This document shows, in pieces, positions 27,595 through 35,852 of a stretch of DNA of 64,000 bases. The DNA is from Pantoea sp. Lij88 (lineage in GTDB: Bacteria; Pseudomonadota; Gammaproteobacteria; Enterobacterales; Enterobacteriaceae): the NCBI RefSeq assembly GCF_030062155.1, contig NZ_CP118267.1, forward strand, positions 558,001-622,000, written 5' to 3'. How positions within the stretch are numbered: position 1 is the first letter of the stretch; every line of letters begins with the position of its first letter. Position numbers and translations under genes: made by a program. The notes beneath the pieces are model-generated. The model was not told where the DNA came from. It made no database searches and saw only the letters and a list, made by a program, of their open reading frames with translations.

Positions 27595-27680
27595 GCTTTT
27601 GTCCCGCCGTGTAACCTCGCAGAGGTCGCCAGCTCTCGGACCAGACATTCACCTGCGTGAACCGGAACCCTAGCCAGCTA
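27587..27680 (-). promoter_or_regulatory. Guanidine-I (ykkC) riboswitch aptamer
   Basis: On the minus strand, in order, the conserved pieces of the ykkC/guanidine-I class are present: CTAGGGTTCCGG, then CTGGTCCGAGAG, ACACGGCGGGACAAAAG and CCCGGGAGA. The order and spacing match the class. It lies upstream of the ABC transporter, DUF1989 and carboxylase genes and controls a terminator, so guanidine should switch the operon on. This turns the generic urea carboxylase annotation into a guanidine pathway. Confidence 0.95.
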
Positions 27681-27895
27681 TTTGCTATCAGTTGTGTCGA
27701 ACGCTGCTTACTGTTTTGACTTCAGCAAATGGCGTGCCAGAAATTAAATCTATTAATATCAGTTAAATAGTGGATTCGCATTTCATAAGGCACCGGGATG
27801 GTGAGCCAGCAACGGGCGTTGCACATAATCGGTGCCGTGACGCCGGTCACCTATCGCTATATAATCCATTTCATAACGATTTTTGAGGATAGTTA

Positions 27896-28945
27896 ATGAA
27901 GCGCTTCTGGCAGGCATGCACACTCGGTTTACTGATACTCCTTCCGCTCACTTCCCAGGCATCGCGCCAGATTACCGATCAGATTGGCCGCCAGGTTGCG
28001 ATTCCTGACCACGTTGACCGCATTGTCGTGCTTCAGCACCAGACGCTGAACCTGCTGGTGCAGATGAACGCCACCGATAAAATCGTGGGTGTGATGGCGA
28101 ACTGGAAGCAGCAGCTCGGCGACGGCTATGCCCGACTCGCCCCTGAGCTGAACCATATGGCCACGCTGGGCGATCTGACGCATGTTGATCCGGAGAAACT
28201 GGTGGCACTGCATCCGCAGGTGGTGTTTGTCACCAATTATGCCCCGCACGAGATGATCGACAGCATTACCGCGCTGGGGATTCCTGTGGTGGCTATCTCG
28301 CTGCGTCACGATCAGCCAGGTGAAAAGGCCAGAATGAATCCGACAATGGATGACGAGGAGATGGCTTACGACAAAGGGCTGCGTGAAGGGATTACGCTGA
28401 TTGGCGAGATCGCCAATAAACCCGCAGAAGCGAAAGCGCTGATTGAGGCCACCGATCAGGGACGCAAAATGGTCAGCGACCGCCTGAAGGATATTCCGGC
28501 GGAGAAACGTATTCGTGCCTACATGGCGAACCCGGAGCTGACCACGTATGGCTCAGGAAAATACACCGGCCTGATGATGCGGCATGCGGGCGCGGTCAAC
28601 GTCGCCGCCGCGACTGTACAGGGCTTTAAAACGGTGTCGATGGAGCAGGTGATCGCCTGGGATCCGCAGGTGATTTTTGTGCAGAATCGTTACCCCTCTG
28701 TCGTCAATGAGATCAACAGCTCACCGCAATGGCAGGCGATTGACGCGGTCAAACATCATCGCGTCTTTCTGATGCCGGAGTACGCCAAAGCCTGGGGCTA
28801 TCCGATGCCGGAAGCGATGGGGCTTGGCGAGCTGTGGATGGCGAAAAAACTCTATCCGCAGAAGTTTCAGGATGTGGACATGAACAGGCTGGCTAACCGC
28901 TGGTATCAGCGTTTCTATCGCACTACTTATCAGGGGCCTGAATGA
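27896..28945 (+). CDS. Periplasmic binding protein, FecB/TroA-like (iron complex or metal type), orphan
   Basis: This 349-residue protein has a signal peptide and a class III binding-protein fold of the siderophore/haem/cobalamin type (DQIGRQVAIPDHVDRIVVL, LVALHPQVVFVTNYAP, VIAWDPQVIFVQNRYP, then a mobile MPEYAKAWGYP segment). A GAGG element precedes the ATG. No permease or ATPase gene adjoins it. The ligand is probably an iron complex but is not defined by the sequence. Confidence 0.85.
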   Translation: MKRFWQACTLGLLILLPLTSQASRQITDQIGRQVAIPDHVDRIVVLQHQTLNLLVQMNATDKIVGVMANWKQQLGDGYARLAPELNHMATLGDLTHVDPEKLVALHPQVVFVTNYAPHEMIDSITALGIPVVAISLRHDQPGEKARMNPTMDDEEMAYDKGLREGITLIGEIANKPAEAKALIEATDQGRKMVSDRLKDIPAEKRIRAYMANPELTTYGSGKYTGLMMRHAGAVNVAAATVQGFKTVSMEQVIAWDPQVIFVQNRYPSVVNEINSSPQWQAIDAVKHHRVFLMPEYAKAWGYPMPEAMGLGELWMAKKLYPQKFQDVDMNRLANRWYQRFYRTTYQGPE

Positions 28946-28946
28946 T

Positions 28947-28971
28947 GTGCGCCCCGCGACTCGGGGCGCAC
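28947..28971. terminator. Strong GC-rich hairpin between convergent genes
   Basis: A perfect 10-bp stem (GTGCGCCCCG with its complement) with a 5-base loop sits between the binding-protein and DJ-1 gene ends. It lacks a long T run but probably terminates both transcripts. Confidence 0.6.
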
Positions 28972-28979
28972 AAAGCAGA

Positions 28980-29561
28980 TTAAAGCTGAGTGAAATCGAC
29001 TTTTAGCCGATGGCTGATGTGTTCTGCCTGTTCGATGGCCTGGTCACCCTCGCCTGTCAGCACAAATGCAATCGCGAAAGCGAAATCAAACGCCGCACCC
29101 AGATCCTGCCCGCTCAGCAGGTTGCCATCTTTCACCACCGATGCATCGACGTAAACGCCATCGGTGACACCTTCTGATGAGGTGCCGGAACTGACATAGC
29201 GCCGCCCTTTTAACAGACCATGAGGCGCAAGAACTCTGGCTGCTGCGGAGCAGATGGGGCAGATCAGACGGCCCGCGTCATCATGCTGGCGTATAAAATC
29301 GATGACCGCAGCATTCGCTGTCAGGTTTTTGCTGCCGTCGGGGCCGCCCGGCACAATCACCGCATCAAACAGCCGCTCGCGATTCGTCTCCAGCAACTCA
29401 TCCGCGACAAGCTTCACCTGATGATAACTGGTTATCTCCCGGTAGGGCTGGCAGGCCAGAGTCGTCACGCGAAGGCCCAGCCGTGAAAGGATATCAAGCG
29501 TAATAATGGCTTCAGCCTCTTCAAAGCCAGGCGCGAGCAGCACAGCTACATTCTTATCCAT
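28980..29561 (-). CDS. DJ-1/PfpI family protein (YajL/ThiJ-like)
   Basis: This 193-residue protein has the class I glutamine amidotransferase-like fold: LAPGFEEAEAI with the conserved Glu, FDAVIVPGGPDG, and a nucleophile-elbow Cys in ICPICSAARV-like sequence. The ATG at 29561 has an AAGGA element; the longer frame from 29597 does not. DJ-1 relatives act as chaperones, deglycase-like enzymes or redox sensors, and function cannot be fixed here. Confidence 0.87.
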   Translation of the reverse strand: MDKNVAVLLAPGFEEAEAIITLDILSRLGLRVTTLACQPYREITSYHQVKLVADELLETNRERLFDAVIVPGGPDGSKNLTANAAVIDFIRQHDDAGRLICPICSAAARVLAPHGLLKGRRYVSSGTSSEGVTDGVYVDASVVKDGNLLSGQDLGAAFDFAFAIAFVLTGEGDQAIEQAEHISHRLKVDFTQL

Positions 29562-29715
29562 GAAAAAATCCTTTTTATACTGATGTGGATGACGCAAAGA
29601 ACCTTCAATCCTGGGCTGAGCTGGCGCGCGTGTTACTGATCAGCATCAAGTGCGGCGGGGTTTGCTGCAGGACTGCATCACGGCAGTCTCTTCGGCTACC
29701 GTGATGCGTGAGGAT

Positions 29716-30099
29716 TTAAAACTCTTCGGGTTCGCCCGGTAACGGCTCGGTCAGTTCCTGCCCTTTCACACCGGCATAGGTAATCACCAGTTCGGCTGGC
29801 TCATCCAGCGTATAGCCGCGATGCGCGCTGTTCACCGTCTCATTAAGCGCCTCACCCGCATGGAAAGTGCGCTGCTCGCCGCTCTCTTTATCCTCAACAA
29901 TCAGGGTGCCGGAGAGAATAAACGCCGCATTCGGCATTGGATGAGTGTGCCAGGGCAATGACGTGTGGGCAGGCAGTGACAGCCGCATAACCGTCAGCTC
30001 GGGTTCGCCAGCAGGATAGGCTTCAATGACTTCACCATTCCAGGCCTGGCTGCTGCGCATGACTTCAACTGCGTTGATCCCGCTATCTTGCTTCGACAT
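29716..30099 (-). CDS. Cupin-domain protein
   Basis: This 127-residue small beta-barrel protein has cupin motif 1 (LPWHTHPMPNAAFILSG, with His-x-His) and a motif 2 region with GEALNETVNSAHRG. It probably binds a metal ion. The start has an AGGGA element. It stands alone between the DJ-1 and NlpA-like genes, and substrate or role is unknown. Confidence 0.82.
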   Translation of the reverse strand: MSKQDSGINAVEVMRSSQAWNGEVIEAYPAGEPELTVMRLSLPAHTSLPWHTHPMPNAAFILSGTLIVEDKESGEQRTFHAGEALNETVNSAHRGYTLDEPAELVITYAGVKGQELTEPLPGEPEEF

Positions 30100-30372
30100 A
30101 GTTAATCCCTGTTAATAATCAATAGAATGCCTGTAATGACTGATTAGTAAGCGTAGAAGAAAATTACGTGGCTGCTTAATACGCTAATTGACTGAAAATA
30201 TCCGCCAGCGAATCCAGGAATAATGGCCGAGAATTATTGATCAGCGCGAGAATCTGGTTAATTACTGTTCGAAATCAGCGTTGTGGTTATAAGATATATT
30301 CCTCAGTCAGTACGCAACCCGTGCATTCTGTATTATCTTTGAAAACATCTACTATCTGAGGGATTTCTGATA

Positions 30373-31170
30373 ATGAAAGGTCTGTTTACGGCATTACTTG
30401 CCAGTTCTGTTTTATTATTATCCGCCTGCTCAAAAGACGACGATAACAAAGTTAAAGTTGCGATTAATACCGGGCCCGATGAAGCGATCTGGCAGGTGGT
30501 TCAGCAGGTTGCTAAAGATAAATACAAGCTCGATGTTGAAGTGCTTAACTTCAATGATTATGTGCTGCCTAATGAAGCGCTGAATAACAAAGAAGTCGAT
30601 GCTAATGCCTTCCAGAGCCTGCCCTATCTTGAGTCACAGTCTAAAGAACGCGGCTATAAGTTTGCCGTAGTGGGTAAAACGTTCGTCTTCCCGATTGCGG
30701 CTTATTCGCACAAAATCAAAAACATCAGTGAGCTGCAGAGTGGTGCCACTATCACCATCTCTAACGAAGCCACCACGCTGGGACGCAGCCTGCTGCTGCT
30801 GCAGGCACAGGGTCTGATTAAACTGAAAGACGGTGTGGGTTATTTACCGACCTCGCTGGATATCATCGAAAATCCAAAAAATCTGAAGCTGGTTGAAGTG
30901 GATACCCCACAGCTGACCCGCACGTTAGACGATCCTAATGTCAGTCTGTCGATCATTAATACCAACTTCTCGGCTCAGGCTGGATTATCAGCACACCGTG
31001 ATGGCCTGTTTATGGAAAGTGCCTCGTCGCCTTACGTGAATGCCCTGGTATCACGGGAAGATAATAAAGACAGCGATAAAATTCAGAAGCTGAAGGCTGC
31101 GCTGCAGTCACCGGAAGTCGCGGCGAAAGCGGAAGAAGTCTACAAAGGTGATGCGATTAAAGGCTGGTAA
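30373..31170 (+). CDS. MetQ/NlpA family binding lipoprotein, orphan
   Basis: This 265-residue lipoprotein has a lipobox (LLSAC, cysteine at about residue 19) and the NlpA fold (NTGPDEAIWQVVQQVAKDKY, NFNDYVLPNEALNNKEVDANAFQS). These proteins bind methionine or similar amino acids for MetNI-type transporters, but no metN or metI gene is near. It is monocistronic with a strong terminator. The ATG follows GAGGG. Confidence 0.9.
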   Translation: MKGLFTALLASSVLLLSACSKDDDNKVKVAINTGPDEAIWQVVQQVAKDKYKLDVEVLNFNDYVLPNEALNNKEVDANAFQSLPYLESQSKERGYKFAVVGKTFVFPIAAYSHKIKNISELQSGATITISNEATTLGRSLLLLQAQGLIKLKDGVGYLPTSLDIIENPKNLKLVEVDTPQLTRTLDDPNVSLSIINTNFSAQAGLSAHRDGLFMESASSPYVNALVSREDNKDSDKIQKLKAALQSPEVAAKAEEVYKGDAIKGW

Positions 31171-31197
31171 TTCCCCCATTAATCGGACCTGAACGAT

Positions 31198-31231
31198 CAA
31201 AAAAGGCCGCACTCAGTTGCGGCCTTTTTTA
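31198..31231 (+). terminator. Rho-independent terminator after the NlpA-like gene
   Basis: AAAAAAGGCCGCA and TGCGGCCTTTTTT form a stem around a short loop with a T run. The A run on the other side makes it usable for both directions. Confidence 0.9.
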
Positions 31232-31290
31232 TTTCTGCGTTTTCTGCCTGCGCTTACCCATCAGCCTCTGCTAAAAGTCCGGATATGCCC

Positions 31291-31998
31291 TTACGCGGCT
31301 GCGCCTTTAGGCTGAGCAGAGAGATGTCCTGCCCACAGGCTGGCAACCCATTTCACCCCTTTGGAGGTAAATCGCGCCTGAGAGAACGCGTGCTGGTTTT
31401 CGCCCGTACCGGTATGCAACGTGAAGTATCCGGCCTGCAGATGGTAGTGCTGCGGCGTCAGGGTGCCTTTGGCGCGATACATAATGTTGCGCTCCAGCAG
31501 GAACTGGCGGAACTCCGGCTCTTTCACTTTCAGCATTTTGCAGAGCTGGCGAAAGCCCAGACAGTCATCCACCTCGACGAAGTTATCAAAGAACGCGGCT
31601 TTGGGTGCCGAGAGAGCCAGCTGCTGCTCTGCCGCCTGACGCTGTTCAAACTGCTCGGCCCAGGCGCGAGCCGCTTCAGCCGGATTGGTAAAGTCAGGCA
31701 GATGGGTGGTCTTCTCGCGATCCTGCCAGCGATCCAGCACTTCAGCCGTGAAGCCCGGCGACAGGCGAGCGACAGCCAGCAGCGAGTCACGCTTGCTCAG
31801 GCGGAACTCCTGACGCACTTCCCCTTCCCGCTCATACTCATTCACGATGAGTGGCTGGGAGAGACGCTGAGCCGTCTCCAGACTTTTGATTAACCGCTTC
31901 ACTTCTCCGTGTGTAATACCGGTCATCTGAGCCAGCTCACGGCTGCTCATTGTGACCGATTGTTCCAGAGACCTGAGGCTTTCAGTCGAAATCATCAT
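31291..31998 (-). CDS. KilAC-domain phage antirepressor-like protein
   Basis: This 235-residue protein has an N-terminal Rha/antirepressor-like region (VTMSSRELAQMTGITHGEVKRLIKSL). A helical linker follows, and then a C-terminal KilAC domain (DCLGFRQLCKMLKVKEPEFRQFLLERNIMYRAKG). Such proteins normally lie in prophages and counter repressors. No other phage gene is near, so this is either a remnant or a domesticated regulator. The ATG at 31998 has a GAGGGG element; a GTG at 32013 is less likely. Confidence 0.8.
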   Translation of the reverse strand: MMISTESLRSLEQSVTMSSRELAQMTGITHGEVKRLIKSLETAQRLSQPLIVNEYEREGEVRQEFRLSKRDSLLAVARLSPGFTAEVLDRWQDREKTTHLPDFTNPAEAARAWAEQFEQRQAAEQQLALSAPKAAFFDNFVEVDDCLGFRQLCKMLKVKEPEFRQFLLERNIMYRAKGTLTPQHYHLQAGYFTLHTGTGENQHAFSQARFTSKGVKWVASLWAGHLSAQPKGAAA

Positions 31999-32237
31999 GG
32001 GTTCACCCCTCACTTACGCTACCAATACCCGGCGGGCAGTCCATTTATTATACAAACACCTGTTCAAATATCCAGTATTTTATTTAAGCAGTAACGTAAC
32101 TGGAAGCGGTTACGCAAAAAGGATGCGGAGAAGCCTTACTGGAGGCGTTGCGGGCTTTTGCTGCAGCATAGAGAGGTAATCAGAGCCTCGGTTATTTACA
32201 TATAATCACAATGATGGACACAGACTCTTTACATTAC

Positions 32238-32290
32238 AGTATAGTGAAGGCAGTCAGCAGGTTACTGGCCTGCCAGGCTCACTATTTTTG
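32238..32290 (+). terminator. Stem-loop with T run in the ribH2 leader (possible attenuator)
   Basis: TAGTGA and TCACTA flank inner GGCAG/CTGCC arms and are followed by TTTTT. The gene on the left is divergent, so a plus-strand terminator here can only act on the ribH2 leader. An alternative inner hairpin (AGCAGG with CCTGC) is also possible, as expected for an attenuator. Confidence 0.5.
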
Positions 32291-32291
32291 A

Positions 32292-32345
32292 TTCGGGGTG
32301 CAGGGATGAAATCAGGCCCGTTACCACTGGATGTCACCTTTTTTT
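32292..32345 (+). promoter_or_regulatory. FMN-riboswitch-like fragment before ribH2 (doubtful)
   Basis: TTCGGGGTGCAGGGATGAAA recalls the opening of the RFN element, and GGCCCGTTACCACTGGATG recalls its 3' part. The region is far too short for a complete FMN riboswitch and the central arms are missing. It may be a decayed element or chance. Confidence 0.25.
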
Positions 32346-32355
32346 GGAGTAAGTC

Positions 32356-32790
32356 ATGCAGCCGTTGAAAGTCGCCTTTATTAAAGCCAACTGGCACAGC
32401 GAGATCGTTTCTCAGGTTCTGACCGGTTTCGAACAGGAACTGGAAAGCCGGGGTGCGGCATATGAGATTAAAACATGGGATGTGCCGGGCGCTTTTGAAA
32501 TGCCGCTGCTGGCACAACGTCTGGCGCAGACCGGCAAGTATGATGCGATTGTCTGTGCGGCTCTGGTGGTGGATGGCGGCATCTATCGCCATGATTTCGT
32601 CGCGCAGGCGGTGGTCAGTGGTCTGATGCAGGCGCAGCTGGCGACCAACGTACCGGTGTTCTCGGTTTCCCTGACGCCACACAATTTCCAGCCATCGGCA
32701 GAGTTTATCGACTTCTATACCCAGCATTTCGTGAAAAAAGGTCAGGAAGCGGCGCGTGCCGTCTGTCAGATCCACTCTCTGGAACTCTGA
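32356..32790 (+). CDS. ribH2: 6,7-dimethyl-8-ribityllumazine synthase, type II
   Basis: This 144-residue protein has the lumazine synthase fold with [30 protein letters not shown] and [21 protein letters not shown]. The His88-type catalytic residue is seen in the YRHDFVA segment. It belongs to the type II (RibH2) group known from Brucella and Mesorhizobium rather than the housekeeping RibH. It condenses the pyrimidinedione with dihydroxybutanone phosphate in riboflavin synthesis. As an extra copy with a structured leader it may be conditionally expressed. A TTTGGAG element precedes the ATG. Confidence 0.9.
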   Translation: MQPLKVAFIKANWHSEIVSQVLTGFEQELESRGAAYEIKTWDVPGAFEMPLLAQRLAQTGKYDAIVCAALVVDGGIYRHDFVAQAVVSGLMQAQLATNVPVFSVSLTPHNFQPSAEFIDFYTQHFVKKGQEAARAVCQIHSLEL

Positions 32791-32840
32791 TTATTCCGGA
32801 TGCGGCTGACGCATCTGTCTGCGCTGTTAAGGAGAGTAAG

Positions 32841-33314
32841 TTGGAAAATTCACGTCCGCCTTTACCGCCGTTTACCCGGCCTGAACAGGCGATAGAAAAA
32901 GTCCGGCTGGCTGAGGATGGCTGGAACAGCCGGGATGCTGAGCGTGTCGCGCTGGCTTATTCAGCGGATAGCCAGTGGCGTAATCGCGATACGTTTCTGA
33001 CCGGCCGGGCAGAAATTGTCGCTTTCCTGCAGCAGAAATGGCAGCGGGAGCAGCAGTATCGGCTGATCAAAGAGCTGTGGAGTTATGACCAGAACCGGAT
33101 TGCGGTGCGGTTTGCCTATGAGTGGCACGATGAACAGCTGCAGTGGTATCGCTCGTATGGCAACGAAAACTGGGCGTTTGATGAGCAGGGATTAATGATG
33201 CAGCGCTTTGCCAGCATCAACGATCTGAAAATCAATGAAGAACAGCGGCTGTTTCACTGGCCACAGGGACGGCGCCCTGACGACCATCCTTCACTGAGCG
33301 AACTCGGTTTATAA
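32841..33314 (+). CDS. DUF1348/SnoaL-like (NTF2 fold) protein
   Basis: This 157-residue protein has the DUF1348 pattern: [76 protein letters not shown]. The start is a TTG with AAGGAG seven bases upstream, an uncommon but well-supported choice since no ATG fits. The function is unknown. It lies 50 bp after ribH2 in the same direction. Confidence 0.82.
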   Translation: MENSRPPLPPFTRPEQAIEKVRLAEDGWNSRDAERVALAYSADSQWRNRDTFLTGRAEIVAFLQQKWQREQQYRLIKELWSYDQNRIAVRFAYEWHDEQLQWYRSYGNENWAFDEQGLMMQRFASINDLKINEEQRLFHWPQGRRPDDHPSLSELGL

Positions 33315-33359
33315 CGCAGGCGTGTTCAGCGGAGAGTGTTGCTCTCCGCCTTCATCAAC

Positions 33360-33758
33360 TCAGCCCTGCTCGTCTTTGTTTTCAACAAAGGTCGCTTTGT
33401 TGCGGGTGACTGTATAAGCCACTTTTTTGACATCTTCCGGTGACGTGGTCACTTCTACCGGCGCAATAGTTACCCGACCCATACCGAACAGGGTGGGCAC
33501 ATAGCCACCAATCTGGTGCTTGCCGGCCTGAACATGCAGCAGCATGCTTTCACCGTTAGGCAATCTGCCGGCGTCTTTACCATCTACCGTCAGGAACACA
33601 CTGGAGCCATCATCTGCGCGGGTTTTGATGTGTGAAACATCAATCTGCGTCGGGCCAGCAGCAAATTCATCCTGCGCATCGGTGGCGGCATTTTTCTTTG
33701 CGCAGCCGGTCAGCACAGCAGCAACCGTCACAACGGCGAGAGTATAACGATAACGCAT
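33360..33758 (-). CDS. Putative lipoprotein of unknown function
   Basis: This 132-residue protein starts with a lipoprotein signal (VAAVLTGC, cysteine at about residue 17). The rest looks like a small beta domain with FLTVDGKDAGRLPNGESMLLHV, a pattern seen in PEGA-like or surface-exposed domains. The frame continues upstream to 33959, but that part has no ribosome binding site and unlikely composition. An AGGAGA lies 11 bases before the chosen ATG. Confidence 0.75.
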   Translation of the reverse strand: MRYRYTLAVVTVAAVLTGCAKKNAATDAQDEFAAGPTQIDVSHIKTRADDGSSVFLTVDGKDAGRLPNGESMLLHVQAGKHQIGGYVPTLFGMGRVTIAPVEVTTSPEDVKKVAYTVTRNKATFVENKDEQG

Positions 33759-34117
33759 TGGGCACTCTTTCTCCTGATCATCAGAACCCGCTATTTTAGC
33801 GATTTGCCGGTCGGATGTAAGGGGGGAAAGCGTCGGCATGCTCTTAAAAAGGGTAAATCCGTGCGGATTTCGGGTTTGGTTTGTGTAAAGAATCTTTACT
33901 GAATAAATGTACAGTCTTTTTTTAAGCGGTAGCTGAACATTTAACCTGCTGATCATCATGAGTTTAACCGCTAAATAAGGCGCGATAAGCGCAGCGTCAC
34001 GCGTGCTATTCCCGGCTTTAGCAGGCTTTTACTCTGTTAATTGGTGATTATAAGGTTCATAGTGGTTGTTCATCCCCGGTTAATCCCGGCGGCTATTCCC
34101 TCTACAGAGGGCACGAA
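33759..34117. other. Divergent promoter region between the lipoprotein and HTH genes
   Basis: This is a 359-bp AT-rich region. It contains a GTAAAG/CTTTAC dyad at about 33885-33899 and a LexA-like box beside it. No coding frame is supported. Confidence 0.5.
33897..33916. promoter_or_regulatory. Candidate LexA box
   Basis: TACTG and TACAGT halves around ATAAATG give 16 of 20 matches to the E. coli consensus and keep CTG-N10-CAG. It lies about 140 bp in front of the lipoprotein start and 200 bp before the HTH gene. No known SOS gene adjoins it, which lowers confidence. Confidence 0.4.
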
Positions 34118-34888
34118 ATGCAAATTCTTAATACCGAGACTGTTTGTGCGATTACCGGCACCCATCCTGCGAACCTGAAGCGCTGGATGAAGCAGGGTTT
34201 ACTGACGCCACAGCAGAATTCAGATGACTGGAGTGATGATCACCTCAGCGAAATTCGTATCCTGGTAGGCTTAACGGCCATGGGCGCAACGCTGGACGAG
34301 ATCAAAGTGGGCCAGCAGGCTGCATCAGCGGTTACGACCTATGGCTGGGCAGCGCGCAAAGGCGACATGCTCTGGCAGCTCGAATTCGGCACACCGCTGT
34401 CGCTTTCGCGTCAGATGCACAATATGTCCAGCAACTACAGCGGTGATGATTTCATCATTAATCTGCTGCGACCGTTGAGCGTCTGGCTGTATGCCGATCA
34501 CCGTCGCGGAGCGTCACGTCGCCTCGATCGCTTTGAACAATCCGTTCAGCAACAGGCAGACAAAGTGATGCGCGTTTCATCGCGTAACGCATCCTCGGTT
34601 CCTCTGTTTCTGGAAGCGGTGAGCGTGCTCGATAAAACTGAGATCTGGCTGGAAGCGATTCGTCTTACTGCGATGGGCTTTAATGTTGCGGTTGACTCAC
34701 GCGCATCCGGACAGCCCGCCATTAAATCTGAACTCCATCAGCATCATGTCATGTGGTGTGGTGCCGGGATCAGTCAGCAGATGCAGGATTATTTCGAACA
34801 GCAGAGTCAGGATGGTCATCCTGTGATGCTCAGTGGCCCTGATCGTAACCTCCACTATTCGCACTCTGACGCCTCCAGCGCTGCCTGA
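34118..34888 (+). CDS. MerR-like helix-turn-helix regulator with uncharacterised C-terminal domain
   Basis: This 256-residue protein has an N-terminal MerR-type helix-turn-helix (LNTETVCAITGTHPANLKRW, then DDWSDDHLSEIRILVGLTAMGATLDEI). A longer C-terminal part of mixed helices does not resemble a metal-binding MerR or cobalamin domain to me. A GAGGG element precedes the ATG. It stands alone. MlrA-type regulators have a similar layout, but the match is weak. Confidence 0.65.
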   Translation: MQILNTETVCAITGTHPANLKRWMKQGLLTPQQNSDDWSDDHLSEIRILVGLTAMGATLDEIKVGQQAASAVTTYGWAARKGDMLWQLEFGTPLSLSRQMHNMSSNYSGDDFIINLLRPLSVWLYADHRRGASRRLDRFEQSVQQQADKVMRVSSRNASSVPLFLEAVSVLDKTEIWLEAIRLTAMGFNVAVDSRASGQPAIKSELHQHHVMWCGAGISQQMQDYFEQQSQDGHPVMLSGPDRNLHYSHSDASSAA

Positions 34889-35000
34889 TAGCAGGCAGTT
34901 CCCCGCTTTATCGTTCCGGTAAATATTTTTTTCCGTTAAGAATCTCTTAAGGCGGCTACGTATACTGGCGCCTCAACTCTGACTCATTGACGAGACTACG

Positions 35001-35390
35001 ATGAAAAAAACTTTACTGACCCTCAGCCTTTGCCTGTTGCCCCTCACTTTCACTGCTGCGCATGCGGCATCTGCCCTGACCGGTTGTGCTGCCAAAAAGC
35101 AGGAGATTGAGACTCAGCTCTCTTTTGCCCGCCAGCACAATAATGCTCATCAGGTTGCCGGCCTTGAGACCGCCCTGCGCGAAGTTGAACAGAATTGCAC
35201 CGAAGGCAGTCTGTTAAAGCAGCGCCAGGAAAAAGTGGCGGAGAAAAAGTTAAAGGTGCAGGAACGCGAACAGGAACTGGCAAAAGCGAAAGCGGATGGA
35301 CGCAGCGCCAGCAAAATCCAGAAGCGTGAAGACAAACTGGCAGATGCGCGTCAGGCGCTGAAAGAAGCCGAACAGGTTCTTCATCAGTAA
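35001..35390 (+). CDS. DUF1090 periplasmic protein, YqjC-like
   Basis: This 129-residue protein has a signal peptide ending AAHA, two cysteines in the mature part (LTGCAAKKQEIE; VEQNCTEGSL) and a long charged coiled-coil C-terminus (KVAEKKLKVQEREQELAKAK). The pattern agrees with E. coli YqjC (about 122 residues). The cysteines probably form a disulfide. Function is unknown. A strong terminator follows. Confidence 0.88.
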   Translation: MKKTLLTLSLCLLPLTFTAAHAASALTGCAAKKQEIETQLSFARQHNNAHQVAGLETALREVEQNCTEGSLLKQRQEKVAEKKLKVQEREQELAKAKADGRSASKIQKREDKLADARQALKEAEQVLHQ

Positions 35391-35397
35391 TCGCTCC

Positions 35398-35429
35398 GGG
35401 CCAGCGCCTGCGCTGGCCCGCTCTTTTTC
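35398..35429 (+). terminator. Rho-independent terminator after the DUF1090 gene
   Basis: GGGCCAGCG and CGCTGGCCC form a stem with a four-base loop, followed by a TTTTT run. Confidence 0.9.
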
Positions 35430-35852
35430 GATTTTCCCCTCCCTGCTGCCTCTCTGATCTAAATGCCTGATTAACCTGTACAATTCCTGCTCAATGCATT
35501 ACTTAAGGTAATCCTTCAATTACTTATTCTCATGCACGAAATCAGGACCGTAAAGTCAATCAGGTAGCGATCAATTATTTAACTTTTTGAACGCCCTCAA
35601 AGATCTGAAAGATAGCGAGGTTCCCCTGATATGCAGCCAATACGCACTTAACGCGCATCTTTATTCGCCCTGATGGGGTCATTGCCCCCGTTTTATTCAC
35701 TTTTCTGCCCCAAAACAGGGCATAGGTGCACTTAAATGGAGCAAAGGCACCATCTTATTTGTTTCAGAAGTGTTAGATTATGTCCGCGCAAGATAATGCG
35801 CTCACCCTTCACGGCTCCACCCAATAAATGACTTCATTAAGAAAGGTTTTTT
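35430..35852. other. Long upstream region of the glutamate dehydrogenase gene
   Basis: More than 400 bp without a coding frame lie before gdhA, suggesting complex control. It includes an NtrC-like site (listed) and a dyad GCCC...GGGC near 35707-35721. Confidence 0.5.
35727..35743. promoter_or_regulatory. Candidate NtrC-binding site upstream of gdhA
   Basis: TGCACT-N5-GGAGCA closely matches NtrC sites of the TGCACY-N5-RGTGCA type. It lies about 110 bp before the gdhA start. A proper sigma-54 promoter was not found nearby, so it could act as a repressor site or be chance. Confidence 0.35.

Larger units (their letters stand above)
31999..32355. other. Divergent region holding the structured leader of the lumazine synthase gene
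   Basis: The left half is the promoter region of the KilAC gene. A TATAAT at 32201-32206 could be the -10 of a plus-strand promoter. It is followed by a large stem-loop with a T run (listed separately) and a short GC-rich segment before ribH2. No protein-like frame is supported. Confidence 0.5.

Noticed and set aside
32292..32345. Complete FMN riboswitch before ribH2
   Set aside because: Only fragments resemble the RFN element; the region is less than half the needed length.
35744..35765. Sigma-54 promoter beside the NtrC-like box
   Set aside because: GGCAC is present, but the -12 TTGC is missing at the right spacing.
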